Origin: Bothriochloa decipiens
Lineage: Eukaryota > Streptophyta > Magnoliopsida > Poales > Poaceae
Direction: 5' to 3'
Length of the DNA stretch: 64,000 nt
Assembly (NCBI GenBank): GCA_023333625.1
Contig: CM041636.1
Coordinates: 44,094,412 to 44,158,411, forward strand
Shown here: piece by piece, positions 11,117 to 23,589 of the stretch
How the letters are laid out: the number at the start of each line of letters is the position of its first letter
Position numbering within the stretch: the first letter of the stretch is position 1
Notes under the pieces: model-generated
Told to the model about the DNA's origin: nothing
The model's input: the letters and a program-made list of their open reading frames with translations, nothing else
Database searches by the model: none
Made by a program: the position numbers and the translations under genes

Positions 11117-13451
11117 TTATGGCTGAGGTGGGTCGAACGGAGGTGGGAACAACTGCTGTGGGGGTAACGGAGGTGACATGCCCGGCGACATTTCTGGCGC
11201 ATTCGATGCCGCCGATTGATTCTGCAGAAAGGAAAATAGATTACATGTGATACATAAATCAAGTTCTCTAAGTTATAATCTAAAATATTCAAAATTTCAT
11301 CGAAGTCTCTAAGTGAGTAAGTCTCTACGTTCTCTAAGTCTCTAATAGTATCTAAGTCTCTATTTTTCTAAGTCTTTAATAATTAAAATGAAACTAGAAG
11401 ATTGTCAAGTGACTCACAGGAGGAGTTGCAGGAGCCGGAGTCGGAACTGGAGGGAACATCATCGGAGGTAGGGGTTGACCTATCTGAACAGAAAGACCTT
11501 GAATGTAGTTGTACATCTGGAGCATCTGCTGCTGAACCTCGGCCTGCTGCCTCGCCGTCTCCTCCTGGCGTATCCTTCTCTCTTCGGCTAACGCCGCCTC
11601 GTGTGCCGCCGCTTGCGCCGCCAGTTGGGCCTACAATTTTTTATCCCAATGTTACAATGCAAAGCAAATATATGTATAAATTGAATGAAAGATGAATAAA
11701 TTAGAAAATAACCTGAAGTTCCTGCACTTGGAGCTGTGCCGCGGACATTCGTGGGCGTATGGCTGGGCTACTGCTCGTGCTCCTTGCTCGAACCTGGGCG
11801 AGAGTGGGAGTACTGGCCGTGTCTAGAGTGTCGTCGCCTATATAGTACCGGCCATGCTTCTTGCCTCCTCCCACCTCATGATGATCTCTCCATCAAGGGG
11901 ATGGGCGCTCGGATCCCACTCTGGCCCATGGACCTGTCTTCCCGCCTCTGTGTAATCGCTAATGCGGGTGTGGACGGAGGGATTGCTGTACGCCGAGGGC
12001 GGGTCGTCCGGGTTGTAGGTGACGTCGGACGCCTTGCCCTTGTGGGCCAAAACCCATCCCATGAACTCGGAGCACTCAGCGCCTTGATGTGCCTGGGACT
12101 GCAAAAAACAGCAAGTTGATTACAAATTATGAAGAATTGAGCGTTAGAATAAAGAAATGATTCCGCATACCCATCTAGCCCTGTATTCATCGTTGCTAAG
12201 GCTGCCTTGATGGTGTGCTGGACCTGGCATCAGCAAACGCCGCTCACGGCCAGCGTTGTGCTTCTCCTCCCACTCGGGGGTGAACCACTTGTCCACTATG
12301 CGTTCCCAGCACGTGGAATCATTGCGGCACCACCATGCAGGCACCTACACGTGATCAAGTGAATGACATATAAGAAGATCAAATTAAGCGATGTAGTTAA
12401 TCTTAGAATAAATCAAAATTTACCTCCATGTATTGCTCCCGAGTCAGCTTCAAATTTCTTGCAGCATCTTTTTTCATCTTCTGCCCAAGGAATTGAGCCG
12501 CGTAGTTTATGACACACTGAACTTGCGCCTCGTAATGCATGTCCAGCACCAACTTAATGCATCTATTGTCAGCGACAACCGCCGCCTGTTCTGCTCCTCC
12601 TTCCGCACACTTGTAGAAATCCTACAATATAAACACGATGTATCAAGTCATTATTACAAACATATCCAATGAATACGATGTATTGAGAAGTGTAGTATGA
12701 GGAAGACTTACCCACAGCTCGGCCTTCACTCGCTCCGCCTTGTTAGCGAAGCACCTATTTTCCCTATCGATCTGATCGGTGGCGGCACGGTAGTGTGGCC
12801 ACGTCCAGGCCGGCTCGTACCTTCCACTAATGTGGACCATGCCTGGGAAGTGCACCCGGCACAAAAGACCCAGGATGCCATTGACCTTGCGTTTGTGAGC
12901 ACCTCCACTGACTATTTCCCAACTCCTGCCAAAAGTTATTAAGATAAAACATTAGTTTCTATTGTGATTGTGTTTTTCAAGTTATCAAATGAAAAGGTAG
13001 TGATAACATCTAAAGTTACTTACAGTGGCGGGGAGGGTCGAATCATCGGTCGACCGGCAAGAGGTATCGGCCTGTCCGGGAGTCGTGAGGGACCTCGCAA
13101 CCAGACAGACGGCGTACTAGAGGCACCCCCTATCGTGTCCTCCTCCTCCTCCTCCTCCTCCTCCTCACCACCCGATGACTCCGCGGACGGTACGCTATCG
13201 TCCTCCTGCTCCTCCTCCCCCTGCACCTCCTCCTCCTGCGACTGCTCCTCCTCCTGCTCCTCCTCCTCCTCCTCCTGCTGCGGCTGCTCTACAAGCACCT
13301 TTGGTCGACCCTTCCCTCGACCCTTGGGGCCACCCTTCCCTCGACCCTTTCCTTTGGTGCCCCTAGCGATGGACCCCTCAGCTCCCTCGGAACTTGAGGC
13401 CATTCTTCTGAAAACAGATGCGCATTTTCGCTGAATTCCGCCGCCCACCAT
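11117..13451 (-). pseudogene. CACTA Ptta/TNPA-type accessory protein, one-base deletion
   Basis: Seven exons can be read on the minus strand: 13451-13024, 12925-12712, 12621-12424, 12344-12171, 12098-11713, 11630-11418 and 11221-11117 (TAA). All introns are GT-AG. Most exons keep phase, but 12098-11713 is 386 nt where 387 is needed. Near 11871-11878 the frame shifts from MRWEEARSMAGTI-stop to VGGGKKHGRYYIGDDTLD, which is the expected continuation. One base is therefore missing, and an intact gene would encode about 572 residues. The order is a basic/Gly-rich N terminus, a Glu-rich tract, a central region with WWCRNDSTCWERIVDKWF, the GGGKKHGRYY motif, and a Gln/Ala-rich coiled-coil-like segment with a Pro-rich end. 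This matches plant Ptta/En/Spm transposase proteins. Presumed role: binding the subterminal repeats. Confidence 0.8.
13133..13290. repeat. TCC-rich trinucleotide tract in the accessory gene
   Basis: Imperfect (TCC)n on the + strand encodes a glutamate-rich tract (EEEEEEQEEEQ and EEEEEEEEED) in the first exon of the minus-strand CACTA accessory gene. It is a slippage-prone low-complexity tract. Confidence 0.85.
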
Positions 13452-13562
13452 CTTGATTCAATCGCCTGCAATCACAAACAGAGCCCCATTCAGCACGTAT
13501 AAACAAGTAGAAGTAAGAAAAATATGCAAAATAAACAAGATTTAATTAGAAACTAACATGTA

Positions 13563-16500
13563 TTAGAAATAATCATCTTGATCGGGATTAGCTGGATCAT
13601 AAGTCTCATCATCACTATCATGCATGTCGAGATAACCAGGCCCGTGCTCCAAAGGAGGAATGTCGTCATCAACCCTTAATTGTAAACTTGTAAGTAATTC
13701 TAAGTCCTTAGCATTATGAACCTCATCTCCAGCATCCTCGTCATCAATTCTTACATCATCGTCTACTTCCATTCCAATCGCTCCAGTTAAGTCTATCACG
13801 AAACGCCCTTGTAGCCCATCTTCTTGAAAGAACTCTCCGTCATATGTATTTGGATCTATGTTGTAATCTTCATTGTTTGGGACAGGTAGTTTACCATGTG
13901 GCGATACCTTGTACACAACGTCCCAACCCTTTAGACGTTCGTCGGTTTTGCACGGGTATGAGAGATAATAAACTTGTGTGGCTTGTTGAGCCACTATATA
14001 GACATCGTCTCCTGGATAGACGGATGACTGTCGAATTTCGACTAGTCCAAGATTAGAGCTGCGTCGCACTTCGTTAGGATCAAACCAATGGCATTTGAAT
14101 ATGACGGGCTTAAGAGGTTTGCAACCAGGAAACGTGAGTTCATATATTTCTTCAATTCTTCCATAATACTCAACCCCATCAAGTCCTGTGGTACAAACTC
14201 CGGTATTTGTGGTTCTTCGATTGGACCGACTCTGCTCGTGGCTTTTTGTGTGAAAGCGATATCCATTCACGTCATAGCCGGAGTATGACATGACCCTATA
14301 GGCACAACCATGGGCAACCAATCTCAACTCAGGACTCATAGACACATCATTTTGACCCTGCAAGTAGAAGCATGATAGTTCGTTATATTATTCGCACGTA
14401 CGAGGAACTTGTGATGTCAAACACAAAGTACGAACAGAATGACCGTACCTTTTGTTTGAGCCAAGAAATGAAATCGGGCGATATACGTCCCGCACCCTTA
14501 TTAAGAAGGGTATCAACTTGCTGCGGGCTCAGTGCCCTATTTCCCCGCCAGAATTGATGAGTAAACTCTCTATATGAACAAGAACAAGATAGGGGGGTTG
14601 GATGCAGAATAATGACCATACACTAGCAATAATTGAGAATAGTTTGTTGAGAACTTACTGAATGTATGACTGCATTTCGGAAAGGTTGGTCAACACATAC
14701 ATCATGATAGTGCGCCACTCTTCATGTTGCAAGGTATTAGGAGTCGCAACACTTGCACTTCCGAGTTGCCCTCTAAAGAGGCTGAGGTTCGATTCATTTT
14801 CGTCCGCATTGTAACGAGGGATTGGATTATGCACGTTAGGAAGAGTGTCGGCATAATATTTTGTTGTGAAGTTTGACACCTCCTCAGTACAGTATGCCTC
14901 TGCAATGGAAGCTTCAATTTTGCATTTATTTTTACATTTGGTTCGAAGAACCTTTTGTTGTCTCTCAATTGCATAGCACCAACGGCCCTGCACAGGCCCC
15001 CCCATTCATGCCTCGTACGGGAGGTGCAAAATCATATGCTGCATCGGATTGAAAAAACCGGGTGGAAAGATCTTCTCCAACTTACAAAGCAACACAGGAG
15101 CCAATTCTTCCATTTCTGCAACCACGGATCGAGATAACTCCTTAGCACAAAGGATGCAAAAGAAATGACTTAACTCTGCCAGCACTAGCCACACATGGTC
15201 AGGGAGATAGCCTCGAACCATCACCGGAAGAAGCCGCTCAATCCATATGTGGTAGTCATGACTCTTGAGCCCATTGATTCGCATAGTACCTAAGTTCACC
15301 CCCCTCCTCAGATTCGCTGCATACCCATCGGGAAACATTAAAGTTTGGAACCATTCTAGTACTTCCCTCCTTTGGTCCTTCTTCAGGACGAATTCGGCTG
15401 GAGGCTTTTTCCATTTCTTGCCATCTTTGGGAGGTGGAATGTTGAGCTTTGGTCTATTGCATAAAATAGCTTGATCCACTCTAGCCTTAACATTGTCCTT
15501 TGTTTTATCAGAAATATCCATGATTGTACCTCAGAGTGCCTCGGCGACATTCTTTTCCGTGTGCATCATATCAATGTTATGTGGAAGAAGAAGGTCATCC
15601 ATGTAGGGGAGCCTCCACAAGCCCGACTTCTGAGTCCAGGCATGTTCCTCACCATATCCCACAAAACCACCACCTTCTTTGTTGAACTTGAGTGCGTCTA
15701 ACTGCGCACGAACCGCGACACCTGTCAACATTTGTGGTGGAGGGTCTTCAACCACGACACCTTTTGTAAAGTTCTTAATGTCTCGTCTGAATGGATGGTC
15801 AATAGGGAGGAATTGTCGGTGTTTGTCGAATGAACAATACTTGCCACCCTTTGTCAACCAGATGAACTTGAGAGCTACCTTGCACACTGGGCATGGGAAC
15901 TTCCCGTGGACACACCAGCCGCAGAATAGCCCATACGCCGGCAAGTCATGCAGGGAGTACATGTACCACACTCGCAATTTGAAGTTTGTTTTTGTAGCTC
16001 GATCGTATGTCCATACCCCTTCCTCCCAAGCATGGAGCAAATCATCAATCAGAGGCTCCATGTACACACTCATATTATCCCCCGGGTATCCAGGAATTAT
16101 CAACGACAAGAATATGTTCTGTCGCTGAAAGATGACACCGGGGGGGAGATTGAGGGGGATAACGAACATGGGCCAACAAGTGTACGGGGCAGCCGACATT
16201 CCATAAGGATTGAACCCATCTGTTGCAAGCGCAACACGTACATTACGAGCCTCCCCAGCTTCCTCACGATGACACCCGTCAAAATGTCTCCATGCTTCAG
16301 CATCGGCTGGATGTACCATGTTCTCAGGATGGTATCGTTTGCCTTCTCTGTGTCAAGTCATCTGTTTTGCGGATTCCTCGGTCATGTAAAGCCGTTGGAT
16401 CCTCTGTATGAAAGGAAGGTACCGTAGAATTTTCACGGGGATTTCGAGTTGCCTCTTGTGACCATCACCAGAGTCTACCTCCAGGTACCTAGAGGATTTA

Positions 16501-17198
16501 CATTTAGGACAATACTTTGCATCCGCATGGTCTTTTCTAAACAAGATGCATCCCTTCGTACAAGCATGTATCTGCTCGTATGGCATCTTAAGTGCACGAA
16601 GGAGTTTCTGTGCCTCATACATGTTGCGTGGCAGATTGTGACCTTCCGGAAGCATGCTGCCAAAAACTGTCAACATATTATCAAAGCCGTCTCGACTGAT
16701 GCCAAGCTGACACTTCAGGGCCATTATGCGTCCGATGGCATCCAGTTGAGAAACATCGGTACGCTCGTGAAGTGGTTTCTGTGCCGAAGACAACATGTCG
16801 TAATAGGCCTTTGCGGTTGCCTCTGGCGGATCCTCCCTATCATGCCTAGGTCCTTCATCGAAGTGTGCTTGATGAAAGTCATCTAACATATCTCCGCATC
16901 CGGCATCAGCATCATATTCCTCGATGCGTTGTCTCACGACCTCGTCTCTCGCACGATGGGCTTCACCATGGCAGATCCACCGGGTATAGTTTGCCACAAA
17001 CCCATTGGTGCAAATGTGTTGACCCATCTTGAACTGTGTTTGAAGTATCTTGTTTGCACACTTTCTGTAGGGACACGGCAATTTACTCTGTCCTTTGTCA
17101 AATGCCTTTTTCAAGAAATCATCGACCTTCTGAACGAATTCATCAGTCCAGTCACGCTTACCCAACCAGCCCGTGTACATCCACTCACGGTCATCCAT
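13563..17198 (-). pseudogene. CACTA TNP2-type transposase with three in-frame TGA codons
   Basis: Exons 17198-14659, 14569-14449 and 14357-13563 join through GT-AG introns to a frame of 1152 codons. The N terminus (MDDREWMYTGW, with paired Cys/His residues CPYRKCANK...HICTNGF) is the transposase-associated domain. Next come the TNP2 core (CTKGCILFRKDHADAKYCPKC; GEEHAWTQKSGLWRLPYMDDL), a DUF4218-like part (LKSHDYHIWIERLLPVMVRG) and a DUF4216-like C terminus (VIFKCHWFDP). Three TGA codons interrupt a single frame: 16353-16355 (after KQMT), 15531-15533 (after VAEAL) and 15006-15008 (after LPYEA). From family knowledge the first two should be Trp (MTWH; EALWGT) and the third Arg (PYEAR). There is no frameshift. 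A full-length transposase would need readthrough. Confidence 0.9.
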
Positions 17199-19154
17199 CC
17201 TTTAACATATAGCGAGTAATATAAAAATCAATTGCATCTACACGATGTCTATCATGCTCTAATAGGTAAAGATAGGTCCTAATCCCACCCGAGGATGTGT
17301 AAATGAGGTTAGTTTCCATGGTCTACTCCTAACCGAGATAGAATTCCGGCAGCACCTCCCCGCTGTTCTCCAAATACACGTCCTGGCACGGAGATTGTGT
17401 ATCCGGAGAACAACAGGGAGCTGATGCCGGCAACTCTATCATGGATCGGAGCAGATCATGAAAACTAAACTCATATACATATCCTCGGGCTGTCTAAAAA
17501 ACATGGACAATTCGAAACAGATACGGCCATAGATATGCAAAGATCTGCATATTTTCAACCGTATCTCTTTCGAACGGGAGACGCCTAATTAGGTTACATG
17601 ATCTACGAACAAGATACGGAAAAAGTGCCTCACCTTGTTGTTCTGCAAAGTGACGAGTCGAAGACGGTGGCGGGAGCGGACACCGGGGCAGACAGCAGCG
17701 ATCAGGTGGTGGGGGTGGCCGAACAACTGTAAGCACCAAAAGAATAAAATCAGCACAATTAAATTTCGGCAGCACCTCCCCTGCACAGTGAGGTTTCCAA
17801 AACCTGTAAGAAATCAAAGGCACGATGGCCGACAACCACATACACATAGAACCGCATACACATACAACATTTGCAAGGTTGTAGATAACCTTAATGCGGC
17901 AAACAACATTTTTCCAGATGAGCCAAAGAAAAAAAAAAGGAGGCATCGGGACCACCCTCCACCTCCACCAGATCATGACATGATCATTGACATTGAGAAT
18001 GGAGTGCGATGACATCATAACAAGAACCTCCTGATCCTACCTACAGTACTGAAACCTCCTGCTTCTGGGACACTGAAATCACAATAACTCAGCTTCTGGA
18101 GTGGCCAAATTCCAAATCACCGAGTGCCAGTCTTGACATATATACTTTCATCCTACACATTACATTTGTTGTTACACTATGATTCCATTCACCATTGCCA
18201 CTCATGGGACACTGAAATGTGAAATAACTTAAGGGACACTGCTTTATCAGTCGTTGGTAGGGGTATGCATACCATTAACTATCTAAAAAGCTTCCTCCAT
18301 CTTATGGGCAGTTCTATGCATATATAGTTTACATGCTNNNNNNNNNNNNNNNNNNNNNNNNNNNNNNNNNNNNNNNNNNNNNNNNNNNNNNNNNNNNNNN
18401 NNNNNNNNNNNNNNNNNNNNNNNNNNNNNNNNNNNNNNNNNNNNNNNNNNNNNNNNNNNNNNNNNNNNNNNNNNNNNNNNNNNNNNNNNNNNNNNNNNNN
18501 NNNNNNNNNNNNNNNNNNNNNNNNNNNNNNNNNNNNNNNNNNNNNNNNNNNNNNNNNNNNNNNNNNNNNNNNNNNNNNNNNNNNNNNNNNNNNNNNNNNN
18601 NNNNNNNNNNNNNNNNNNNNNNNNNNNNNNNNNNNNNNNNNNNNNNNNNNNNNNNNNNNNNNNNNNNNNNNNNNNNNNNNNNNNNNNNNNNNNNNNNNNN
18701 NNNNNNNNNNNNNNNNNNNNNNNNNNNNNNNNNNNNNGAACGGATCGAAAGCTTCTCAATTATTTACCATAGCCTCCACATATGATATCATGAGCTCTTG
18801 ACAAATTTCATGATTTTCAAACTTCGTTTGGATTTTATACAATTAAATAACAATTCTACCACACGTTCCTCATCATGCTTCGGGGACAAACTGTTCAAAA
18901 TTTGCTTTCATTTCATGGACAAGGTCTTACACAGGACTTAATAACATGAATATTATTTTTCGAGAAACTTTATTTCATTATTTCATGCACCTCCAGTTAA
19001 AATTTGACTTTATGAAAAAATGTTTTGAACAAAATAAATCCGTTAAATATAGCAAACAGAGAGAAAAAATTACCAGATTTTTAAATGGAGTACCAATGAA
19101 TGCATGAAGATGGGAGGAGAAATGTGGAAGGAGGGGGAGGGAAAATAACATAAA
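17199..19154. other. CACTA 5' noncoding region
   Basis: This part of the CACTA element lies upstream of the transposase start. It holds AT-rich and mixed sequence with repeated phrases such as cggcagcacctccc (near 17348 and 17768), probably untranslated exon, introns and promoter of the transposase transcript. It includes the sequencing gap. I see no other gene. Confidence 0.6.
18338..18737. other. Assembly gap (400 N)
   Basis: This is a run of N inside the CACTA element. Open frames through it are artefacts. Confidence 1.
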
Positions 19155-19632
19155 GTTTGACGTGTGCCTACTCGAGGCACACGGCAAACCCATCTCTTTG
19201 CCGTGTGCACAGAGAAGGCACACGGCAAACCCATCTCTTTACCGTGCGCACAGAGAAGGCGCACGGCAAACCCATCTCTTTGCCGTGTGCACAGAGAAGG
19301 CACACGGCAAACACTAGTCTTTGCCGTGTGCCCAGTGCAAACCTTTGTGTTTGCCGTGTGCCCGCCGTGACGCGCACGGCAAATCTTTCGTGAAGATAAC
19401 GCCCGTTAACGTTGATTAGTTTGCCGTGTGCTTTAACGGGGGCACACGGCAAAGTTTTGATTTGCCGTGTGCATCCGTTTGGGCACACGGCAAATTTACC
19501 TTTTGCCGTGTCTTCTGTTTTTGCCGTGTGTTTTTATTTTGGCGCACGGGAAAGGGCCTGTTCGCCGTGTGCCCGTAATATTGCACACGGCAAAGTTTCG
19601 GGCACACGGCAAACTATGAGTTTCCGGTAGTG
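19155..19632. repeat. CACTA terminal and subterminal repeats, gene-5' side
   Basis: Repeated TTTGCCGTGTGC / GCACACGGCAAA units in both orientations lead to the terminus ...GAGTTTCCGGTAGTG. One sub-block (about 19184-19310) is a tandem series of near-identical units, CACACGGCAAACCCATCTCT. CCT follows at 19633-19635. Confidence 0.9.
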
Positions 19633-19635
19633 CCT

Positions 19636-22075
19636 CGTGCATGTAATAGATGGTTGCTATCTTTTTATTAATCAAAGCTGGAAACCGGATATTTTTTTTA
19701 AAAAAATGAATGCACATGCTCTTGGCTTACAACACAGACTTAACTCATGCGAATAGTATAGTAGAATATGCATTATAAAACATGGGAAGAATATATGCAT
19801 TACAACATATATATCTGAATGCACGTGCTCATCATGGATTCATGGTCACAGGTACTCTAACATACATGGTCGATCATTTACACAGACACAATTGAAATCA
19901 AGCACTTTATATCAATATAATAGCTAGTGCCATTTGAACCAAACGGGATACGTGTATCTGAATGCACGTGCTGTAAACGCAGATAGATGAGTGAGCGAGG
20001 GAGGAAGAAGAGGTAGTAGCAACACGTAGTACTTGTTGTCAGCACGCTCTTTGACTTTCCCATGCATTTTCCACAGCAAGTCCGGCCACCGCTGTGCCTC
20101 GACGTCTACGTGCAGGCGCGCGCACCTTGACATCTCGATCGGTCGGACTCGGTTGCCGTAGTACGAACCCGGCACGTTCACTTTGGTGACTTGGCTCTAC
20201 AAGTTAGCGGACGGAAGCAGCGGTCGGTCCCGTCACGTGGCGAGTTTGAAGAATGGCGGCCGGTACGGTAACTGATACATACACTTCTTTTTCTCGTCGA
20301 TCGTATGAAAGGTAGAGCAAAAGTTAAATACAACACGTCTTAGCAACGTTCTAATTAACTAGGTGATCATAGGAGTTGTACGTGAACGATGAGACTCTCC
20401 CTGATATATTGAAATCTTTGTATTGAAAGGTACTAATCTCTCGATGGCAAATTATAACTTATACAATTAAAAATCTCGGAGACAAAACATCTAAAGTTTA
20501 ATCAAGTTTTGACACTCTCGAAATTGTTTTTTTTAATAACTTATACAATTTGAAACAGTGGAAGTAAATTAAATCCCCTTAACTATTAGTAGTAGGAGTA
20601 GGCTGTGTTGCACTCCATTGACCGTCGTCTTCCTAGCTTGAGCTGCGTTCGTTGGATGCATAACACACGGTAGGGTGATAGGGAGGAAGAAGTGAAGTGC
20701 TGTGCCTCTCTGCCCCGCTAGCAACAGCAGCAAAGCAAAGCAGGAGGAGTAGACAGTGGAGTGGAGGATGCAGGTGCGCAGATTTTATTGAAGCACTGCC
20801 TCTGCCTACCCGGCTACACCAACCTCTGATTGTTGGTAGCACTATGGCCATTGGCCAAGGTCCACACCACCACCTTTGCTCACTTCACTCGCACCAGCAG
20901 CTAGGACGATCACCTTCCGGCCTCCTTGGCCTGCTGCCCCTTCACCTGCTCGCTGCCTCTGCCTGCCTGGACCAGGTCCACAGCACTGCCACCCAGCAGT
21001 CAGCGTTCGTACACCAATAGACCGTGCAGTCATATAGTATACTCGGATAAGTCCTACGGAGTACAGTATACTTACACCAGGGAGTACGTATCGTCTTGTC
21101 ACTTGGTTGACCTGACTGACCAAAGTGTCGATCCATCGATCGAGACTGGCGTGGTCGTGGTCCACGAGGACCGGGTCCGCGCAGCCGCGCCGGCGGCTGG
21201 CTTGGGTCTATGAGACCGAGATGGCGTACATGCCGCCATTATTGCTCCGGGCCGGAGCTCCCCGATCGACCACTGTGCGGTCTGGCTGGTGACTCACCAG
21301 TCACTCCCATCAATGCGCCTGCTCGATCGGAGCTGCCTCTGCTAGCTGCGCGCGCGGCCGGTCGAACGACGACCGCCGGCCGCCGTGCTTCGATAATGAT
21401 GCTCTCTCCGGCCATGCACGTACCAGTCGCCCGGCGCCAGTGGTAGGTAGGTGACGCCGTGGCACGGCCGGCATTCAAGGTCACCCGACCTCGCCTGCCG
21501 GCCGATCTCGCAGCAGCTGCAGCCACACGGTCCCGGCCCCGGCCGGCCACCCTCGCCGAAGGTCAGGCCCTCGATCGAGTGGGAAGGAGAACGAACCTAA
21601 CCACCGGTCCACCACTGCACTGCAGCAGCAGCGGCCAGGAGTTATTTCCGAGCCAATCAATGCCGAGCTACTCTACTCTGCCATGTCGTCTGCTGTCTCT
21701 TGTTCCTTCCTTCCGCCAGTGCTGTGCCACCGGCTTCTCTGCCGGGCATCACGGATCATCATCCTAGAAATTTGACCTAAAAGTTCATCTGCTCCTACTA
21801 GTACTGACTGGTGAGAAAGACACAGGTGGTTAGCGACCGGTGTTCCCAGCTTCGATCAGTTAACTTGCATCCTAGCCAACAACAATGTCCATAGACATCC
21901 TAACGAACAACAATATTAATGTGGTAGAAAAATGAACAGATGCCATATACATAGTACACCTGCAGTAGTGTACGTGGACATCGTCGATCGATTCATTCAC
22001 TGCCATGCTACAACTTTTGAATGGATCAAAAATAAAGTTGATTGCAACGCCAGTACCCAGCGGCCAGCCTGCATC
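19636..22075. other. Intergenic DNA, partly GC-rich
   Basis: I see no supported gene. Near the CACTA end the phrase tgaatgcacRtgct recurs (about 19707, 19815 and 19957), twice with a palindromic GCACGTGC core. 20630-21770 is GC-rich with overlapping open frames on several frames but no recognisable domain. It could hold promoter or noncoding transcript sequence. Confidence 0.35.
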
Positions 22076-22620
22076 TTTTTTTTAGAAAGAGACATAGCCT
22101 CGGCTAAGCCAGGTTCGATACAGGGAAAGTAGAGCTGGGGAGACCAACTTAAAGTACAGGAACTGTGAAAAAAACACAAGGCACACGCCTCCTCAAATCT
22201 CCACTACAAACGATAGGTTTACATCACTCGGCTTGAAGTTCTTCAGGTGATCCAGTGTTGCCATCTTCAGGTGATGAAAGCGCCCCTGGTCCTTCTCCTT
22301 GAGCCCGACACTCCAGTTCTGCATATATGATAAGGCATTATAGACAACATCAGTGGGAGTTCTTGGGATGATTTTGGAGATAGCCATCTTGTTGCGTGCA
22401 ATCCACGGAGCCCAGGCCAATCCTGCAAACACAAAGATTAGTAGCTTGTTCGGCAAGGGCACCCCTCCCTTTAACCATGTTTGACAAAAATCATTAAAGT
22501 CAGTCGGATATGAAGTCAGGTTGAAGGTTTTCTGTATAAAGCTTCACAAAAACACAGCCATAGGACATTGGAAAAAAATGTGATCCACATGTTCTAGTTC
22601 CCCACATAGACAAGGTCAAC
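22076..22620 (-). mobile_element. LINE (non-LTR retrotransposon) 3' remnant
   Basis: On the minus strand, 22620-22560 encodes CGELEHVDHIFFQCPMA, the Cys/His zf-RVT motif found after the reverse transcriptase of plant LINE-type elements. After a frame break, 22462-22193 encodes FAGLAWAPWIARNKMAISK...ALSYMQNWSVGLKEKD, the usual C-terminal tail of such polyproteins. The minus-strand 3' end is an A run (T run at 22077-22084 on +). Reverse transcriptase and endonuclease are absent, so it is 5'-truncated. No target duplication was found. Confidence 0.75.
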
Positions 22621-23589
22621 TCAAGTGTCAGTGTTCATGATACTCGATCCTACTCCAGTTGATCAGGTTTCTTCTGTCTTCCTAACACCCGTAGGTTTAG
22701 GCAACCGACTGCGCATGATCAGTCTTGATCGAGCAGGATCACAAAACACCTTAAAGTCTTATTAAGGAAACATCCTGGGACCAAAAAAGTATATAGTAGT
22801 ACAGTTTCTATCAAAAAATATATAATATAATATAGTACTAGTATTAGAGAAAAAGCTTCTGTGTCGGACCAACAATTATATATATAGTTGGGGTTGCTGA
22901 GGTACGTACTATGTGTCTTTTTTTTTCATGCAGATGCAGATACAGTAGGAGTACCTACCTACTATCCCGGATCTCGAGGGCAGCACAAGCAGTAACCCGC
23001 CCGGCATTGAGCTGAGTCCAACCACCACCACTGGTGAGAAAATCATGTCCCTTGCTGTCTCCTAATGTGCACCTTCTTTTTGCCTACTCGACTAAACATT
23101 TATAAAAAAAAATGAGCTTTTTTCATGTATTCACGAAAGTTGCTTCTTCCAGCTGCGTCACTAAAAAGTTAGAAGTTAGGTCAGTCACCTGTGCCATCGT
23201 TCTAAACTTCCTTTGATATACACGTCATTCCGTCTAAAATCACCCCTAAGGGTGTCAAATGGAGCAGCAAAAAAACATAAATGCCCTTAGGTAAGACCCA
23301 TCTGTAAGTCTCCAACCCTTTTCCTCTCCTCCGTGAAGAACGTCGTGGCTTCCGTCCGTGCTCCTCGCCCTCTGGCCGGCAGCCGCGCCATGCTCTTCGC
23401 CCTCTGGCCGCGCCGGAACGCGCGTCCGCCATGGATGTGCCGAGCATGGGCCTCTCTGGGCGCAGAACAAGCCCCGCGGGCGCTGGGCATGGGCCCCACC
23501 GTTAGGCGCCCCGCGGCGAGCCCTGGCCGGCCGCCATAGCCGGAAAGCCGTGGGCGCGCGCCGCCACGGCCCGCCCCGAGCAACAACAG
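22621..23589. other. Intergenic DNA
   Basis: Low to medium GC, rising sharply after about 23290. I see no supported gene. Confidence 0.35.

Larger units (their letters stand above)
10320..19632 (-). mobile_element. Complete CACTA (En/Spm-type) transposon
   Basis: The left end starts CACTACGGGAAACTGATAA. The reverse complement of the right end starts CACTACCGGAAACTCATAG, and about 25 of the first 30 positions match. CCT flanks both ends (10317-10319 and 19633-19635), the 3-bp target duplication typical of CACTA elements. Dense TTTGCCGTGTGC / GCACACGGCAAA subterminal repeats follow each terminus. Both genes are on the minus strand, a TNP2-type transposase and then a Ptta/TNPA-type gene, so in element orientation the 5' end is at 19632. 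The length is 9313 bp including the 400-N gap. Both genes carry disabling changes, so this copy is probably not autonomous now, although its termini look mobilisable. Confidence 0.93.

Noticed and set aside
18283..18785. Frames of 150-158 codons on both strands
   Set aside because: They consist of the 400-N assembly gap.
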